DNA of 44,941 nt from Syntrophobacteraceae bacterium (GTDB taxonomy: Bacteria > Desulfobacterota > Syntrophobacteria > Syntrophobacterales > Syntrophobacteraceae), in assembly GCA_025453975.1 (NCBI GenBank), contig JALOPI010000040.1, positions 1 to 44,941 on the forward strand. The letters are read 5' to 3'. This document shows, one piece after another, positions 17,525-25,664 of the stretch. Made by a program: the position numbers and the translations under genes. The notes below the pieces were generated by a model. It was not told the DNA's origin. It did no database searches and was given only the letters and a program-made list of their open reading frames with translations. Every line of letters begins with the position of its first letter. Position 1 is the first letter of the stretch.

Positions 17525-18466
17525 TCATGGCTGCGTGGCTGCCACGCCACTGGCTGACTGCGCCGTTGTCGATGCGGAGCGGTCTTCGATGAAGACATCC
17601 ATCAGCTGGCCCGGAAAAACGGCGAGGGAATCCCCCCTGAAGCTGTAGACGACCTGCATCACCCGGGTGTCCACTCTCTCCGTGCTCTCCCCCGTCAGGG
17701 ACCGTTTGGGAATGACGTATTTTTCAATATACTGGAACTGGAGAGGAGTCCTGAGGGAGGGGTTGCCCCTGACGAAGGCGACGGCCGAGGCCGTCTCACT
17801 GAACCGCCAGGCGTCGTTCTCATCGATGTCCACCCGCACATGAAGCCAGTCCAGGTTGCCGAGGAGGACGAGGGGGTCCGCCGTCGGTCCGCTGGGCGCG
17901 TACTCCCCCGGTCGGATGTTGACCTGAAGGATTTGCCCTTCGATGGGAGCCCTGACCGTCAGGAGATCGAGATCCACCCTGGCCGCGTTGACCTCCGCCT
18001 TGGCAATGGCCATGCGAGCCTCGGCCGCCTTCACGGCAAACTGGCGCTTGGTGAAGTCTTCCAGACTGAGGGCCCCCGGGATCCTCACATTCTCGGCGAT
18101 GCGCAGCTGTGCCTTGAGGTCCTGGAGGCTTGCCTCCGCTTCCAGGACACGCGCCTCACGCACAGCCAGATCCGCGCGGGCTGCCCGGTCATCGATGGAG
18201 AAAAGAGGGCTGCCCACTTTCACCCGCTCTCCTACCGCGGCGTGAACCCGGCCCACGATTCCCGGCAGATGGGCACCCACGGAGATGTTGCGTGTACTGG
18301 CCTCCACGATGCCGGCGCCGGAGATCCGGCTGGGGAACTCCACCCGGGGAGGGTCCGCCACGGGCTGAGAATAGACGATGGGCTTGGAGCCCTGCCGCAC
18401 CATCCAGAGTGCGAAGAAGAGTCCAGATACGGCCAGCACTGGAAGGACGACCTTTCTGATCATCAT
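17525..18466 (-). CDS. HlyD-family periplasmic adaptor (membrane fusion protein)
   Basis: 313 residues. One N-terminal membrane anchor (about 4-23), then the lipoyl-type half motif (GIVGRVHAAVGERVKVGSPLF split around residue 70-90), a helical hairpin of about 70 residues rich in Ala/Glu/Arg, the second half (APIEGQILQVNIRPGEY) and a beta-barrel domain. The adaptor of an ABC efflux system, it links the inner-membrane transporter to the outside. Its start is 5 bases after the stop of the ATPase gene and the permease precedes that, giving a DevBCA/MacAB-like set in the order permease, ATPase, adaptor. No outer-membrane factor is encoded here, so a TolC-like protein from elsewhere would be needed. 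Confidence 0.86.
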   Translation of the reverse strand: MMIRKVVLPVLAVSGLFFALWMVRQGSKPIVYSQPVADPPRVEFPSRISGAGIVEASTRNISVGAHLPGIVGRVHAAVGERVKVGSPLFSIDDRAARADLAVREARVLEAEASLQDLKAQLRIAENVRIPGALSLEDFTKRQFAVKAAEARMAIAKAEVNAARVDLDLLTVRAPIEGQILQVNIRPGEYAPSGPTADPLVLLGNLDWLHVRVDIDENDAWRFSETASAVAFVRGNPSLRTPLQFQYIEKYVIPKRSLTGESTERVDTRVMQVVYSFRGDSLAVFPGQLMDVFIEDRSASTTAQSASGVAATQP

Positions 18467-18471
18467 GCCTC

Positions 18472-19179
18472 CTATGAAGTCGCCACCTGGGGCTCGACAA
18501 GGGTGATCCTGCCGTCATCCATTCGGGCGATGCGGTCCGCAAAGCTGAAAATCCTGTTGTCATGGGTCACGATCATCAGCGCCCTGTCCTCGGAGAGGGC
18601 GCTCCGTCGAAGAACATCCATCACCAGCCTGCCCGTGTCGGCGTCGAGGGCGCTCGTCGGCTCGTCACAAACGATGAGGCGGGGATTGTTCACCAGGGCA
18701 CGGGCGATGGCCACCCGCTGCTGCTGACCTCCCGAGAGGGCTGGTGGAAGGGCTCCCACTTTCTCAGCGAGTCCGACGGCGTCGAGGACTTCCCGCGCTC
18801 GTCGGATGGCGTCTCTCCGGCCGATGCCGAGAATCAGAAGCGGGATGGCGACATTTTCCGCCACGGTGAGGGTTGGTATCAGATTGTAGGCCTGGAAGAC
18901 GAAGCCGATGTTGGCTCCCCGAAAGCGGGTCTTCTGAATCTGGCTCATGGCGCTCAGGATCCGGTCAAAGACCGTGACTTCACCCTCGTCATGGTCCAGG
19001 ATGGCCGCCACCACGGAGATGAGGGTCGTCTTGCCGCATCCCGAGGGTCCCACGAGCATGAGAAGCTCTCCCAGGCGCACCTCCAGGTCCACGCCCCGCA
19101 GGGCCTGGACCCGCGAAGAGCCCGTGCCGTAGGACTTGGTGACACCGCGAAGGGTTACGGCCGCTCCTTTGTCTGCCAT
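18472..19179 (-). CDS. ABC transporter ATP-binding protein (LolD/MacB/DevA type)
   Basis: 235 residues. Walker A GPSGCGKT (about 43-50), Q-loop FVFQAYNLIPTLT, signature LSGGQQQR (about 148-155), Walker B LIVCDEPTSALD and switch His in VTHD are all intact. The segment NLIPTLTVAENV and the short length are typical of the ATPases that power FtsX-like permeases in lipoprotein, peptide and glycolipid export. It lies between the permease (7 bases) and the adaptor (5 bases) on one transcript. The transported molecule is not shown by the sequence. Confidence 0.92.
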   Translation of the reverse strand: MADKGAAVTLRGVTKSYGTGSSRVQALRGVDLEVRLGELLMLVGPSGCGKTTLISVVAAILDHDEGEVTVFDRILSAMSQIQKTRFRGANIGFVFQAYNLIPTLTVAENVAIPLLILGIGRRDAIRRAREVLDAVGLAEKVGALPPALSGGQQQRVAIARALVNNPRLIVCDEPTSALDADTGRLVMDVLRRSALSEDRALMIVTHDNRIFSFADRIARMDDGRITLVEPQVATS

Positions 19180-19186
19180 GGTCTCC

Positions 19187-20347
19187 CTACAGCTTGAACA
19201 CGATGGCCGGTTCGAGCTTCATGACCTTGCGGATGCTGATCAGGGCCGAGAAGATGACGATGACCGTTATGGCGGCTCCCGCAAGGATCAGGATTTCCGG
19301 GATGAGCCGGAAGGCCAGCTGCGTGCCCCGCATGAGGTAGCCGAAGAGGGCGGCCCCCCCGATGCCCAGCCCAAACCCCTGGACTCCAACCACGAGGGCC
19401 TGCAGGACGATCATGCGCAGCAGCACTGCATTGGTTGTTCCCATGGCCTTCAGGGTTCCAAAGTAGCGAAGGTTCTCCAATGTGAAATTGTAGAAGGTCT
19501 GGCCGGCGATGGCCGTTCCGATGAAAAACCCCAGCATGACGGCGATCCCGAAGTTGATCGGGATCCCGGTGTTCTTCATGTAGAAGTCAAAGGACAGCTT
19601 TTTGAACTCCTCGGCCGTGTAGGCCGCCAGACCCGTGCTCTGGGCGATTTTCCGGGCCAGCTCCCCCACATCCGAGCCATCGGCCGCTTTGACGAGAATG
19701 AAAGAGAGGAGCTTCCTCTCGCGCGGTGCGAATGTCATGGCCCGGTTGTACGTGGTGTAGATCACGGGCTGGGACTGAAAGGTGCGCGATACCCTGCAGA
19801 TTCCCACCACCACGGCGCGTCGGTCGTTGATCTCCAGGACATCCCCCACCTGGAGCGGAACCGGCTTCCCGCCGGGCTCCCTGGGCCTCTTGGCCAGTCG
19901 CGTTTCTGCCCCGACGTCATTGACGATGATGGAATCCTGCCCTCGAAGATCGCTGAGTCGCCCCTGGATCATGGTGGGCGGTCCGCCGATGAGGGTCGCG
20001 TCGTCGAGACCCAGGACATTGACGATCTGAAAGTTGCCGTCCTCGAGCCGGGCCTTCAGCAGTCCCTTGTAGAGGGGCACCGCCCATTCAACGCCCGTGA
20101 CGCCGCGTACCCGAAGCAGCTCGGTGTCCTGAAGCGGCTTCACGTCGTCAATGAACTGAACCTTGGGGTCCATGACCCAGATGTCCGGCTGGGAGAGGTC
20201 ATCGATGAAGCTGAAGGTGCGAGTCATCAATCCGGTGAAGATGGAGGACTGCTGGGTGATGAGGAGGGCCGCGAATGTGAGTCCCATGATGAGACCCAGG
20301 TACTTGCCTCGATCTCCCATGAGCATCTTCAAAGCCACCAGGTACAT
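19187..20347 (-). CDS. ABC transporter permease, FtsX-like (DevC/MacB type)
   Basis: 386 residues. One N-terminal membrane helix (about 15-38), a periplasmic region of about 200 residues with the MacB-type core, and three C-terminal helices (about 265-290, 315-340, 355-375), the last ending in RKVMKLEPAIVFKL, a typical FtsX-family tail. It contains an export permease of the DevC type known from cyanobacterial glycolipid export and from MacB-like systems. First gene of a three-gene unit. The ATG at 20347 follows GGAG closely. Nothing in the sequence names the substrate. Confidence 0.87.
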   Translation of the reverse strand: MYLVALKMLMGDRGKYLGLIMGLTFAALLITQQSSIFTGLMTRTFSFIDDLSQPDIWVMDPKVQFIDDVKPLQDTELLRVRGVTGVEWAVPLYKGLLKARLEDGNFQIVNVLGLDDATLIGGPPTMIQGRLSDLRGQDSIIVNDVGAETRLAKRPREPGGKPVPLQVGDVLEINDRRAVVVGICRVSRTFQSQPVIYTTYNRAMTFAPRERKLLSFILVKAADGSDVGELARKIAQSTGLAAYTAEEFKKLSFDFYMKNTGIPINFGIAVMLGFFIGTAIAGQTFYNFTLENLRYFGTLKAMGTTNAVLLRMIVLQALVVGVQGFGLGIGGAALFGYLMRGTQLAFRLIPEILILAGAAITVIVIFSALISIRKVMKLEPAIVFKL

Positions 20348-20843
20348 TCACAGTCTCCAGGAATCATCGAATCTTCGGTGTCATGGCCGTCCGAACATCC
20401 CATTGTCACCTGCAGAAAGTAGAAAGAGGCCTTGAGCATGTCAATGGCACCGGCCCCGAGCACACGGCAGCGGAGCGGCCGCAAGGCCGGCGAGCGATCG
20501 GCTCAGGCCGGGCAGGCTCCAGGTCTTGGAGGGGGCTCCTTCACCGCCAGGCGAAACGGCCCATGAGCATCCGAACGACGGGTCTCTGGCGGGCATCGGC
20601 GTGCGCGGTTTGAGCCGCGGCATTCCTGTCCCCGTGAAAATACACCCACCATTCGGAGAGCAGCCCTTCGGCACTTGAGACCGAATGCACTTTCCGATAA
20701 TTTAACCGCACCCGGACGCTGACGGAAGGGCTCCGTGCACGGGTCAGCGCGGGGCCCCTGCCGGGGAGAAGGAAAGCCTTGGCGACAGGGAGAGATGGAG
20801 ACACGGGGATGGGGAGATTGGGGGAGAAACTTATGAAAAGGGC
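20348..20843. other. Intergenic region with an imperfect copy of the TPP-riboswitch 5' segment
   Basis: Divergent region between the ABC operon and murI, without a believable gene. At 20655-20679 a 25-base segment matches 16064-16088 of the thiC leader with one change, in the same (minus) orientation, but the rest of the aptamer does not follow. It lies inside a hairpin with CATTCGG at 20650-20656 and CCGAATG at 20681-20687. Further inverted repeats (CGCGG/CCGCG around 20610-20625) suggest a structured RNA of unknown type on the minus strand. Confidence 0.45.
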
Positions 20844-21659
20844 ATGGGCACAGTGAGCCGCCACCTGGATCGCGCCATAGGGGTATTCGACTCTGGAGTG
20901 GGTGGGCTGACGGTGGTTCGAGCCCTCATGGAGCGGCTGCCCTTCGAGAACATCATCTATTTCGGCGATACGGCGCGCGTTCCCTACGGGGTCAAGTCGG
21001 TGGAGACCATCGCCCACTACGCCAGGCAGATCACCGAGTTTCTGCTTCGGCAGCAGGTGAAGCTCCTCATCATTGCCTGCAACACCATGGCTGCCGTGGC
21101 TCACCAGGTGGTGGACGACCTGTCCCCCGTGCCTGTCCTCGATGTGATCGATGCCGGCGCCCGCGGGGCCGTGGATGTGAGTCGCACCCGCTATGTCGGA
21201 GTCATCGGAACGCCGGCCACCATCAACAGCAATGCCTACGCCCGGGCCATCCACCGGTATGACCCCGCGATCCGGATCTTTTCCCAGGCCTGCGCCCTCC
21301 TCGTTCCCCTGGTGGAGGAAGGATGGCTCGATCATGATGTCACGAGGCTTACGGCGGTGGAGTACATGAAGTCCGTGCTCTGCCATCCCATCGATACCCT
21401 GGTCCTCGGGTGCACCCACTACCCGCTGCTGAAGCCGCTCCTGCGGAATGTCGTCGGGCCGTCGGTCCATCTCGTGGATTCCGCCGAGACCATGGCCGAG
21501 CGGACGGCCCATGCTCTGGATTGCAGAGGGATGGCGAATCCTGGACGGGAGGCCCCGGAGTATGTTTTTTACGTGACAGACGTGCCGCTGCGCTTCCAGA
21601 CCATCGGCGAGCGTTTTCTGGGGAGAGCCCTCTCCAATGTACGGGTGGTCAAGTGGTGA
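20844..21659 (+). CDS. murI: Glutamate racemase MurI
   Basis: 271 residues, usual length. Converts L-glutamate to D-glutamate for peptidoglycan. The two catalytic cysteines are seen in IIACNTMAA (about 75-83) and LGCTHYPLL (about 190-198); the catalytic aspartate is in FDSGVGGLTV, and the YFGDTARVPYG stretch is characteristic. It has its own upstream region and is followed after 147 bases by the b5-like/membrane fusion gene, with no sign of a functional link. The first ATG (20844) comes shortly before the conserved core. Confidence 0.95.
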   Translation: MGTVSRHLDRAIGVFDSGVGGLTVVRALMERLPFENIIYFGDTARVPYGVKSVETIAHYARQITEFLLRQQVKLLIIACNTMAAVAHQVVDDLSPVPVLDVIDAGARGAVDVSRTRYVGVIGTPATINSNAYARAIHRYDPAIRIFSQACALLVPLVEEGWLDHDVTRLTAVEYMKSVLCHPIDTLVLGCTHYPLLKPLLRNVVGPSVHLVDSAETMAERTAHALDCRGMANPGREAPEYVFYVTDVPLRFQTIGERFLGRALSNVRVVKW

Positions 21660-21806
21660 GCTGGGGGAGGTTGACTTCCCGACGCTCCTCCACGACACTT
21701 CATGATGCCGTGGTCGATAAGGGGCCGAGCCCCGGCTCGGGGGTCCTGACCAGAGGCTTGAAGCCCGCAGATTGAGACTGATCATGCATCGACAGTAGAG
21801 GAGCCA

Positions 21807-22526
21807 ATGCGGATGAAGGAATTTGATCTGGAGGCGCTGGAGGGGTTCGACGGAAAAGAAGGCAGACCGGCGTACGTTGCTCACGGGGGAAAGGTTTACG
21901 ATGTCTCGGAAAGCAAGCTTTGGAAGGGGGGCTCCCACATGCGCCGCCACCAGGCTGGCCGAGACCTTGCCACCGACATCCAGGCGGCCCCCCATGGAGC
22001 TGAAATGCTGGACCGTTACCCCCAGGTGGGGGTGCTCAAGACCCCGGCCGGTGCCGAGCCCGAGGTCCCCGAGCTGCTGGAGCGCCTCTTCAAGCTCGCT
22101 CCCATGCTCAGGCGGCACCCTCACCCCATGACGGTTCACTTTCCCATCGTGTGCATGCTGTTCGCCCCGCTGTTCACCGTCCTCTATCTTCTGACGGGAC
22201 ACAGGCCTTTCGAGACCACGGCCCTCCACTGCCTCGGAGCCGGTCTGCTGTTTCTTCCCGTCGTCATCTTGACGGGCTTGCTGACCTGGTGGGTCAACTA
22301 CGGGGCAAAGCCCATGATGTCGATCACCATCAAGCTCTCGGTATCCCTGGTGTTGTTCGTCACCAGCGTCATTGGGCTCACCTGGCGCGTGGCGCGTCCC
22401 GAGGTGCTCGAAAGCCTGGCCGGGCCGGGCTTGGCCTACCTGCTCCTCGTGCTCTCCGTGGCTCCGATGGTCGTTGTTGTCGGCTGGTTCGGCGCTCAGC
22501 TCACTTTTCCATTCGAGAAGGAGTGA
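21807..22526 (+). CDS. Cytochrome-b5-like domain fused to a DUF2231-like membrane domain
   Basis: 239 residues. Residues 1-75 are a cytochrome-b5-like domain (GFDGKEGRPAYVAHGGKVYDV, W-KGGSHMRRHQAGRDL) closely related to the stand-alone protein at 10314-10556. A linker of about 25 residues leads to HPHPMTVHFPIV, the typical opening of DUF2231 membrane proteins, and four hydrophobic helices (about 112-132, 141-165, 175-195, 210-232). The histidines in HPHPMTVH could bind heme. The soluble domain would be cytoplasmic at the membrane. ATG 21807 has AGAGGAG just upstream. A redox or heme-handling role is plausible but not proved. Confidence 0.8.
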   Translation: MRMKEFDLEALEGFDGKEGRPAYVAHGGKVYDVSESKLWKGGSHMRRHQAGRDLATDIQAAPHGAEMLDRYPQVGVLKTPAGAEPEVPELLERLFKLAPMLRRHPHPMTVHFPIVCMLFAPLFTVLYLLTGHRPFETTALHCLGAGLLFLPVVILTGLLTWWVNYGAKPMMSITIKLSVSLVLFVTSVIGLTWRVARPEVLESLAGPGLAYLLLVLSVAPMVVVVGWFGAQLTFPFEKE

Positions 22527-22570
22527 GCTTGCTCCCTGGCGGTGCCATGGGAGGATTTCCGAGGATTTCA

Positions 22571-22616
22571 TTTTGTCCTTGCGAACGGAGAGTGGCGAGT
22601 TGAGGAATCTCCAAGG
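22571..22616. repeat. Degraded copy of the GTCATTGCGAGC-type intergenic repeat
   Basis: The text around GCGAACGGAG...GAGGAATCTCCAAGG matches the repeat at 10071-10110 (CGAACGGAG...GAGAAATCTCCAGG) with several changes. The outer inverted repeats seen in that copy are not preserved. Confidence 0.5.
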
Positions 22617-22790
22617 CACGGGGAGCCCTGATGGAAGGTTTGAGGAGCCGCGCGCGCCTCATCGGCTTCGGGATCACAGCCTGGCTCTTCGGACTCCACG
22701 GAACGGAGGGAGTGTGCAAATTTTGGTGGGAAAATGTGCATGATTGAGTGGAGGTTCGGCAACGGCGGAGGGGAGAGTCTCTCCATTTCG

Positions 22791-22804
22791 ATTGAATATT
22801 CAAT
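22791..22804. promoter_or_regulatory. Palindrome next to a promoter, candidate operator
   Basis: Perfect 14-bp palindrome ATTGAATATTCAAT, ending 3 bases before the -35 box of the promoter at 22808-22836. The position suits an activator or repressor. No regulator gene is adjacent. Confidence 0.45.
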
Positions 22805-22807
22805 GTC

Positions 22808-22836
22808 TTGTATATTGGTATGACGGTTGCTATAGT
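22808..22836 (+). promoter_or_regulatory. Sigma-70-type promoter of the small Cys-rich protein gene
   Basis: TTGTAT, 17-base spacer, TATAGT, in a locally AT-rich stretch of an otherwise GC-rich region. The predicted start near 22843 gives a leader of about 130 bases. Confidence 0.6.
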
Positions 22837-22974
22837 TTGAGCATCTGGCTCGGCGTCAGGGGAGGGTTTGACGGTGGGAGATGGAGCTTCAGGTGACTCT
22901 CGATGTGGACCGGGGTGAGCCGCCGGGGGGGCGGCTCGACGATTCCGGCATTCACGGACGAGGAATGCGGAGAG

Positions 22975-23214
22975 ATGAAGTATCAGTGCATCAAGTGCCA
23001 TGTGACGTGGGGTGAGGGTAATCCCGAGATTGAAGGGTACTCCCATGGCCTGTGCTTGTTCTGTGTCAAGGAGGCGCTGGCTCCCCTCTATCGGAGGCGG
23101 CAGATCGAGGAAGGTAACTTCGACTGTTTCGCGCGCTCGTCAGGCTATTGCGACCAGGGTGCCTGCAAGTACCGCGGGCTCTGTGTGGATCAGATGGTGT
23201 CTACCGGGCTCTGA
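22975..23214 (+). CDS. Small cysteine-rich protein, probable metal-binding
   Basis: 79 residues from ATG 22975 (GGAGAG just before it). Cysteine pairs CIKC, CLFC and the later set C-ARSSGYCDQGACKYRGLC suggest two metal sites, zinc or iron-sulfur. The pattern MKYQCIKC-TWGEG-P-EGYSHGLC is one I associate with a small uncharacterised family in Desulfobacterota. The longer open frame that starts at 22903 adds a low-complexity stretch and is not favoured. No hydrophobic segment. Function unknown; a transcriptional or redox-sensing adaptor is possible but unsupported. Confidence 0.65.
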   Translation: MKYQCIKCHVTWGEGNPEIEGYSHGLCLFCVKEALAPLYRRRQIEEGNFDCFARSSGYCDQGACKYRGLCVDQMVSTGL

Positions 23215-23535
23215 GGGCGGTGCTTTCCAGGATGTGGAAATGTTGCCGTGCCCCCTGGCCTCGTCGAGGGAGCCTGGCGGTGGCCGGGAAGATTTATACG
23301 GCGAGCGGCTGAAACTGGTCTGTCTGTCATGTCGACCCGAGGGAGAAATCCCGAGACTCCTGACATTCGTTGGTGATGACAGAAATATTAATCCAAATTC
23401 TTCGCGGTATATTTGCATTCGAGCCCTGTATAGTTCCGACCATGGATCTTATATTGACCTTCGAGATGAACGGGTTCAGCGGTGCCAGCTTCAGGGGCGG
23501 CGTTGGAAGTTATATCACGGAGGGAGGTATGACGC
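23215..23535. other. Intergenic region, nothing clear
   Basis: About 320 bases. Base composition drops in GC at 23380-23470, with scattered -10-like TATAGT and TATATT boxes but no well-spaced -35 partner. No supported gene, RNA or repeat. Confidence 0.5.
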
Positions 23536-23868
23536 ATGGAAACGGGATTGAATCTCCATCTTGCGAGTGTGGTCGAGTGCGGCTGCTGCCATATGAATAC
23601 AGATTCAGCGGGGGGCGATTCGTGTGCGGATCGCAGCAAGGTGTTCACCGAACGAGAACTGGCGGTTCTCCATCGGATCCGTGATTACGGTGAGCGGGCC
23701 AAGGAGATCCGGAGAAGCATCGAGCGGATGAATGGCCATTCCGAGAGTCTGACCCTCAAAAAGACGGCGCTGGACGAGCTCGACCGTTTGCGCTTCGAGC
23801 GGGCTGCTCTTGAGGAGGAGCGTTTGGCCGCCGCTCAAGAGCGCATGAGGTGGCTGGGGCATGCGTGA
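23536..23868 (+). CDS. Small coiled-coil protein of unknown function
   Basis: 110 residues. Start ATG 23536 follows a strong GGAGGGAGGT at about 8 bases. The first 35 residues include CGCCH and a further Cys, and the remainder (about 38-108) is a charged helix with heptad-like Leu/Ile spacing (RIRDYGERAKEIRRSIERM, later LDELDRLRFERAALEEERL). It therefore looks like a helical bundle or coiled coil with a small Cys motif. I do not recognise the family. An overlapping open frame on the same strand (ending 23684) has no such features. Confidence 0.6.
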   Translation: METGLNLHLASVVECGCCHMNTDSAGGDSCADRSKVFTERELAVLHRIRDYGERAKEIRRSIERMNGHSESLTLKKTALDELDRLRFERAALEEERLAAAQERMRWLGHA

Positions 23869-24070
23869 CGGTGACGTGGCCGAGACGGTGTGAAGGCGGG
23901 CGGATCGATTCCCCCGCCTTTCTCGTTGGCTCGGCGGATGGAGTGGGCGGTTGCCTTCGCGTCATGAAAAACCTTGCCAAGCTGAGGGAATGGTATATTT
24001 CTGTGTCCAATGATTCGGGTCCAAAATCGTGACCACTTGAAACCGACCGAAATCGACCGAAAGGATACTC

Positions 24071-24586
24071 ATGACCGAAGACAAGAATCCCGTTGTCATC
24101 ATGGAAACCTCCGAAGGCACCATCAAGCTCGAGCTCTGGAAAGACAAGGCTCCCGGCACTGTCGCCAATTTCCTGCGCTACGTGGATGACGGTTTTTATA
24201 ACGGCACCATCTTTCACCGGGTCATCGCCGATTTCATGATCCAGGGTGGCGGGCTGACTCCGGACATGAAGGAGAAAAAGACGCGGGACCCCATTCGCAA
24301 CGAGGCGGAGCCCGAGCTCAAAAACGTCCGCGGGACCATTGCCATGGCTCGAACGGGTCTCATTCACAGTGCAACCTCCCAGTTCTTCATCAATGTCGTG
24401 GACAACGACTTCCTGAACCAGAAGAACAAGACCCCCGGGGGTTTTGGTTATGCCGTTTTTGGAGCGGTGGCGGAGGGAATGGATGTGGTGGACAAGATTC
24501 GCTCGGTTCAAACGGGCAGCTTCGGGCCCCACAGCGACGTTCCCCGTCAGACGGTTCTGATCACCAGCGCGCGCCGGGGCGAATGA
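24071..24586 (+). CDS. Peptidyl-prolyl cis-trans isomerase, cyclophilin type
   Basis: 171 residues, a single cyclophilin domain that speeds cis-trans isomerisation of X-Pro bonds during folding. Active-site parts are [13 protein letters not shown] (about 50-62), the AMART-like block AMARTG, SQFFINV and GYAVFGAV. No signal peptide, so a cytoplasmic PpiB-type enzyme. ATG 24071 has AAGGA at 7 bases. It is a single gene; the terminator 150 bases later closes it. Confidence 0.93.
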   Translation: MTEDKNPVVIMETSEGTIKLELWKDKAPGTVANFLRYVDDGFYNGTIFHRVIADFMIQGGGLTPDMKEKKTRDPIRNEAEPELKNVRGTIAMARTGLIHSATSQFFINVVDNDFLNQKNKTPGGFGYAVFGAVAEGMDVVDKIRSVQTGSFGPHSDVPRQTVLITSARRGE

Positions 24587-24739
24587 GGGAGCCCTCGCTC
24601 CCCCGCTCGTTCTCGGTCCAGGAGCCGCCAGGAAACGTCCAGGAAGCATTACCAGGGGAGTGCCGCGGCGGGATGATCCTCCCGGGCTTTCAGGCCCGCC
24701 CTGGAAGCGCGCACCGCGCATGCTCCGGAGGATGTATCG

Positions 24740-24776
24740 GCCCGCACTGATGTACGCCAGCGCGGGCTTTTGTTTT
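24740..24776 (+). terminator. Rho-independent terminator after the cyclophilin gene
   Basis: GCCCGC and GCGGGC form a stem around a 16-base loop and are followed by TTTTGTTTTGT. It separates the cyclophilin gene from the metallophosphoesterase gene. Confidence 0.75.
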
Positions 24777-24830
24777 GTCCCTTCGGGGCTCCTTCACCCT
24801 GAAATCTCCCTTTCGCGCAGGAGCTTCCCC

Positions 24831-25556
24831 ATGCGCATCGCTGTTCTATCCGACATTCACGGGAATGGGGAAGCGCTGCGGGGAGTCCTCGACGACTTGG
24901 GTGAGACCGCGGTGGACGGAATCGTGTCCCTGGGGGACAACGTTGGGTACGGCCCGGACCCGGAACGGGTCATGGAGATTCTGGCGGAGCGAGGGATACT
25001 CTCGGTCCTGGGAAACCACGAGCTGGGACTGCTGGACGCATCCTTTCTCAGCTGGTTCAACCCGTCGGCGCGGGAATCCCTCGCCATCACCCGCAGGCTG
25101 CTCACCCCCGGGTCCATGGAGAGGATCCGTGCCTTCCAGCGGAGCTGCACGCTGGGCTCGACCCTGTTGGTGCACGGCTGCCCGCCGGGCTCGGTGACCC
25201 GCTATTTCTTCGAAGTCGATGATCTCGAGTGGCGACGACTGCTGGATCAGATGAGTGAATCCATCTGCTTTGTCGGACATACCCATGAGCTGGCGATGGT
25301 CGAATACGATGGCACGGACGTCCGGACTCATCCCCTGGGCTGTGGGCAGCATCGCCTCGGAGCCGACCGGCGCTACGTCATCAATGCGGGAAGCGTGGGG
25401 CAGCCCCGGGATGGGGATCGCCGAGCTAAATACGTTCTTTGGGACGACGAGAATCTGAGCCTCGAAGTGCGTTGTGTTTCGTATGACGTCGAGACCACCG
25501 TCAGGAAGATTCTGGATCTGGGCTTTCCCCGGATCAATGCCAGCAGACTGCTGTGA
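24831..25556 (+). CDS. Calcineurin-like metallophosphoesterase
   Basis: 241 residues. The five phosphoesterase motifs are in place: LSDIHGN (about 6-12), LGDNVGYGP (about 34-42), GNHE (about 60-63), VHG (about 113) and GHTH (about 148-151), giving a two-metal site. It belongs to the diadenosine tetraphosphatase / protein phosphatase-like group of small bacterial enzymes; the substrate may be a phosphoprotein, a cyclic nucleotide or a nucleotide polyphosphate. The upstream extension of the open frame covers the terminator and is excluded. The Ser/Thr kinase starts 108 bases downstream on the same strand. Confidence 0.88.
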   Translation: MRIAVLSDIHGNGEALRGVLDDLGETAVDGIVSLGDNVGYGPDPERVMEILAERGILSVLGNHELGLLDASFLSWFNPSARESLAITRRLLTPGSMERIRAFQRSCTLGSTLLVHGCPPGSVTRYFFEVDDLEWRRLLDQMSESICFVGHTHELAMVEYDGTDVRTHPLGCGQHRLGADRRYVINAGSVGQPRDGDRRAKYVLWDDENLSLEVRCVSYDVETTVRKILDLGFPRINASRLL

Positions 25557-25664
25557 GGAGCAGGGAGCACCCTCCGCGGGCTCCCGGGTGGGGAGGCCGT
25601 GTCACGGGCTTCCGCCTTTCGCAGGGAGGTCTCCGGTGGCGGCTGAAAAGGCGTCCATCCAGCC

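Larger units (their letters stand above)
22527..22974. other. Intergenic region: repeat remnant, palindrome and promoter
   Basis: About 450 bases without a gene. It holds a degraded repeat copy at 22571-22616, a 14-bp palindrome at 22791-22804 and a good promoter at 22808-22836, which would start the transcript of the small Cys-rich protein downstream. Confidence 0.6.

Noticed and set aside
20500..20760. Complete cobalamin riboswitch on the minus strand
   Set aside because: A B12-box-like string (GCCAGAGACC) is present, but the rest of the aptamer core cannot be lined up.
20541..22619. 692-codon minus-strand open frame across murI and the b5-like gene
   Set aside because: It is antisense to two recognised genes and has low-complexity composition; its last part covers the structured intergenic region but shows no known domain.
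23370..23684. Open frame overlapping the start of the coiled-coil protein
   Set aside because: The alternative frame from 23536 has a strong ribosome-binding site and a structured helical product; this one has neither.
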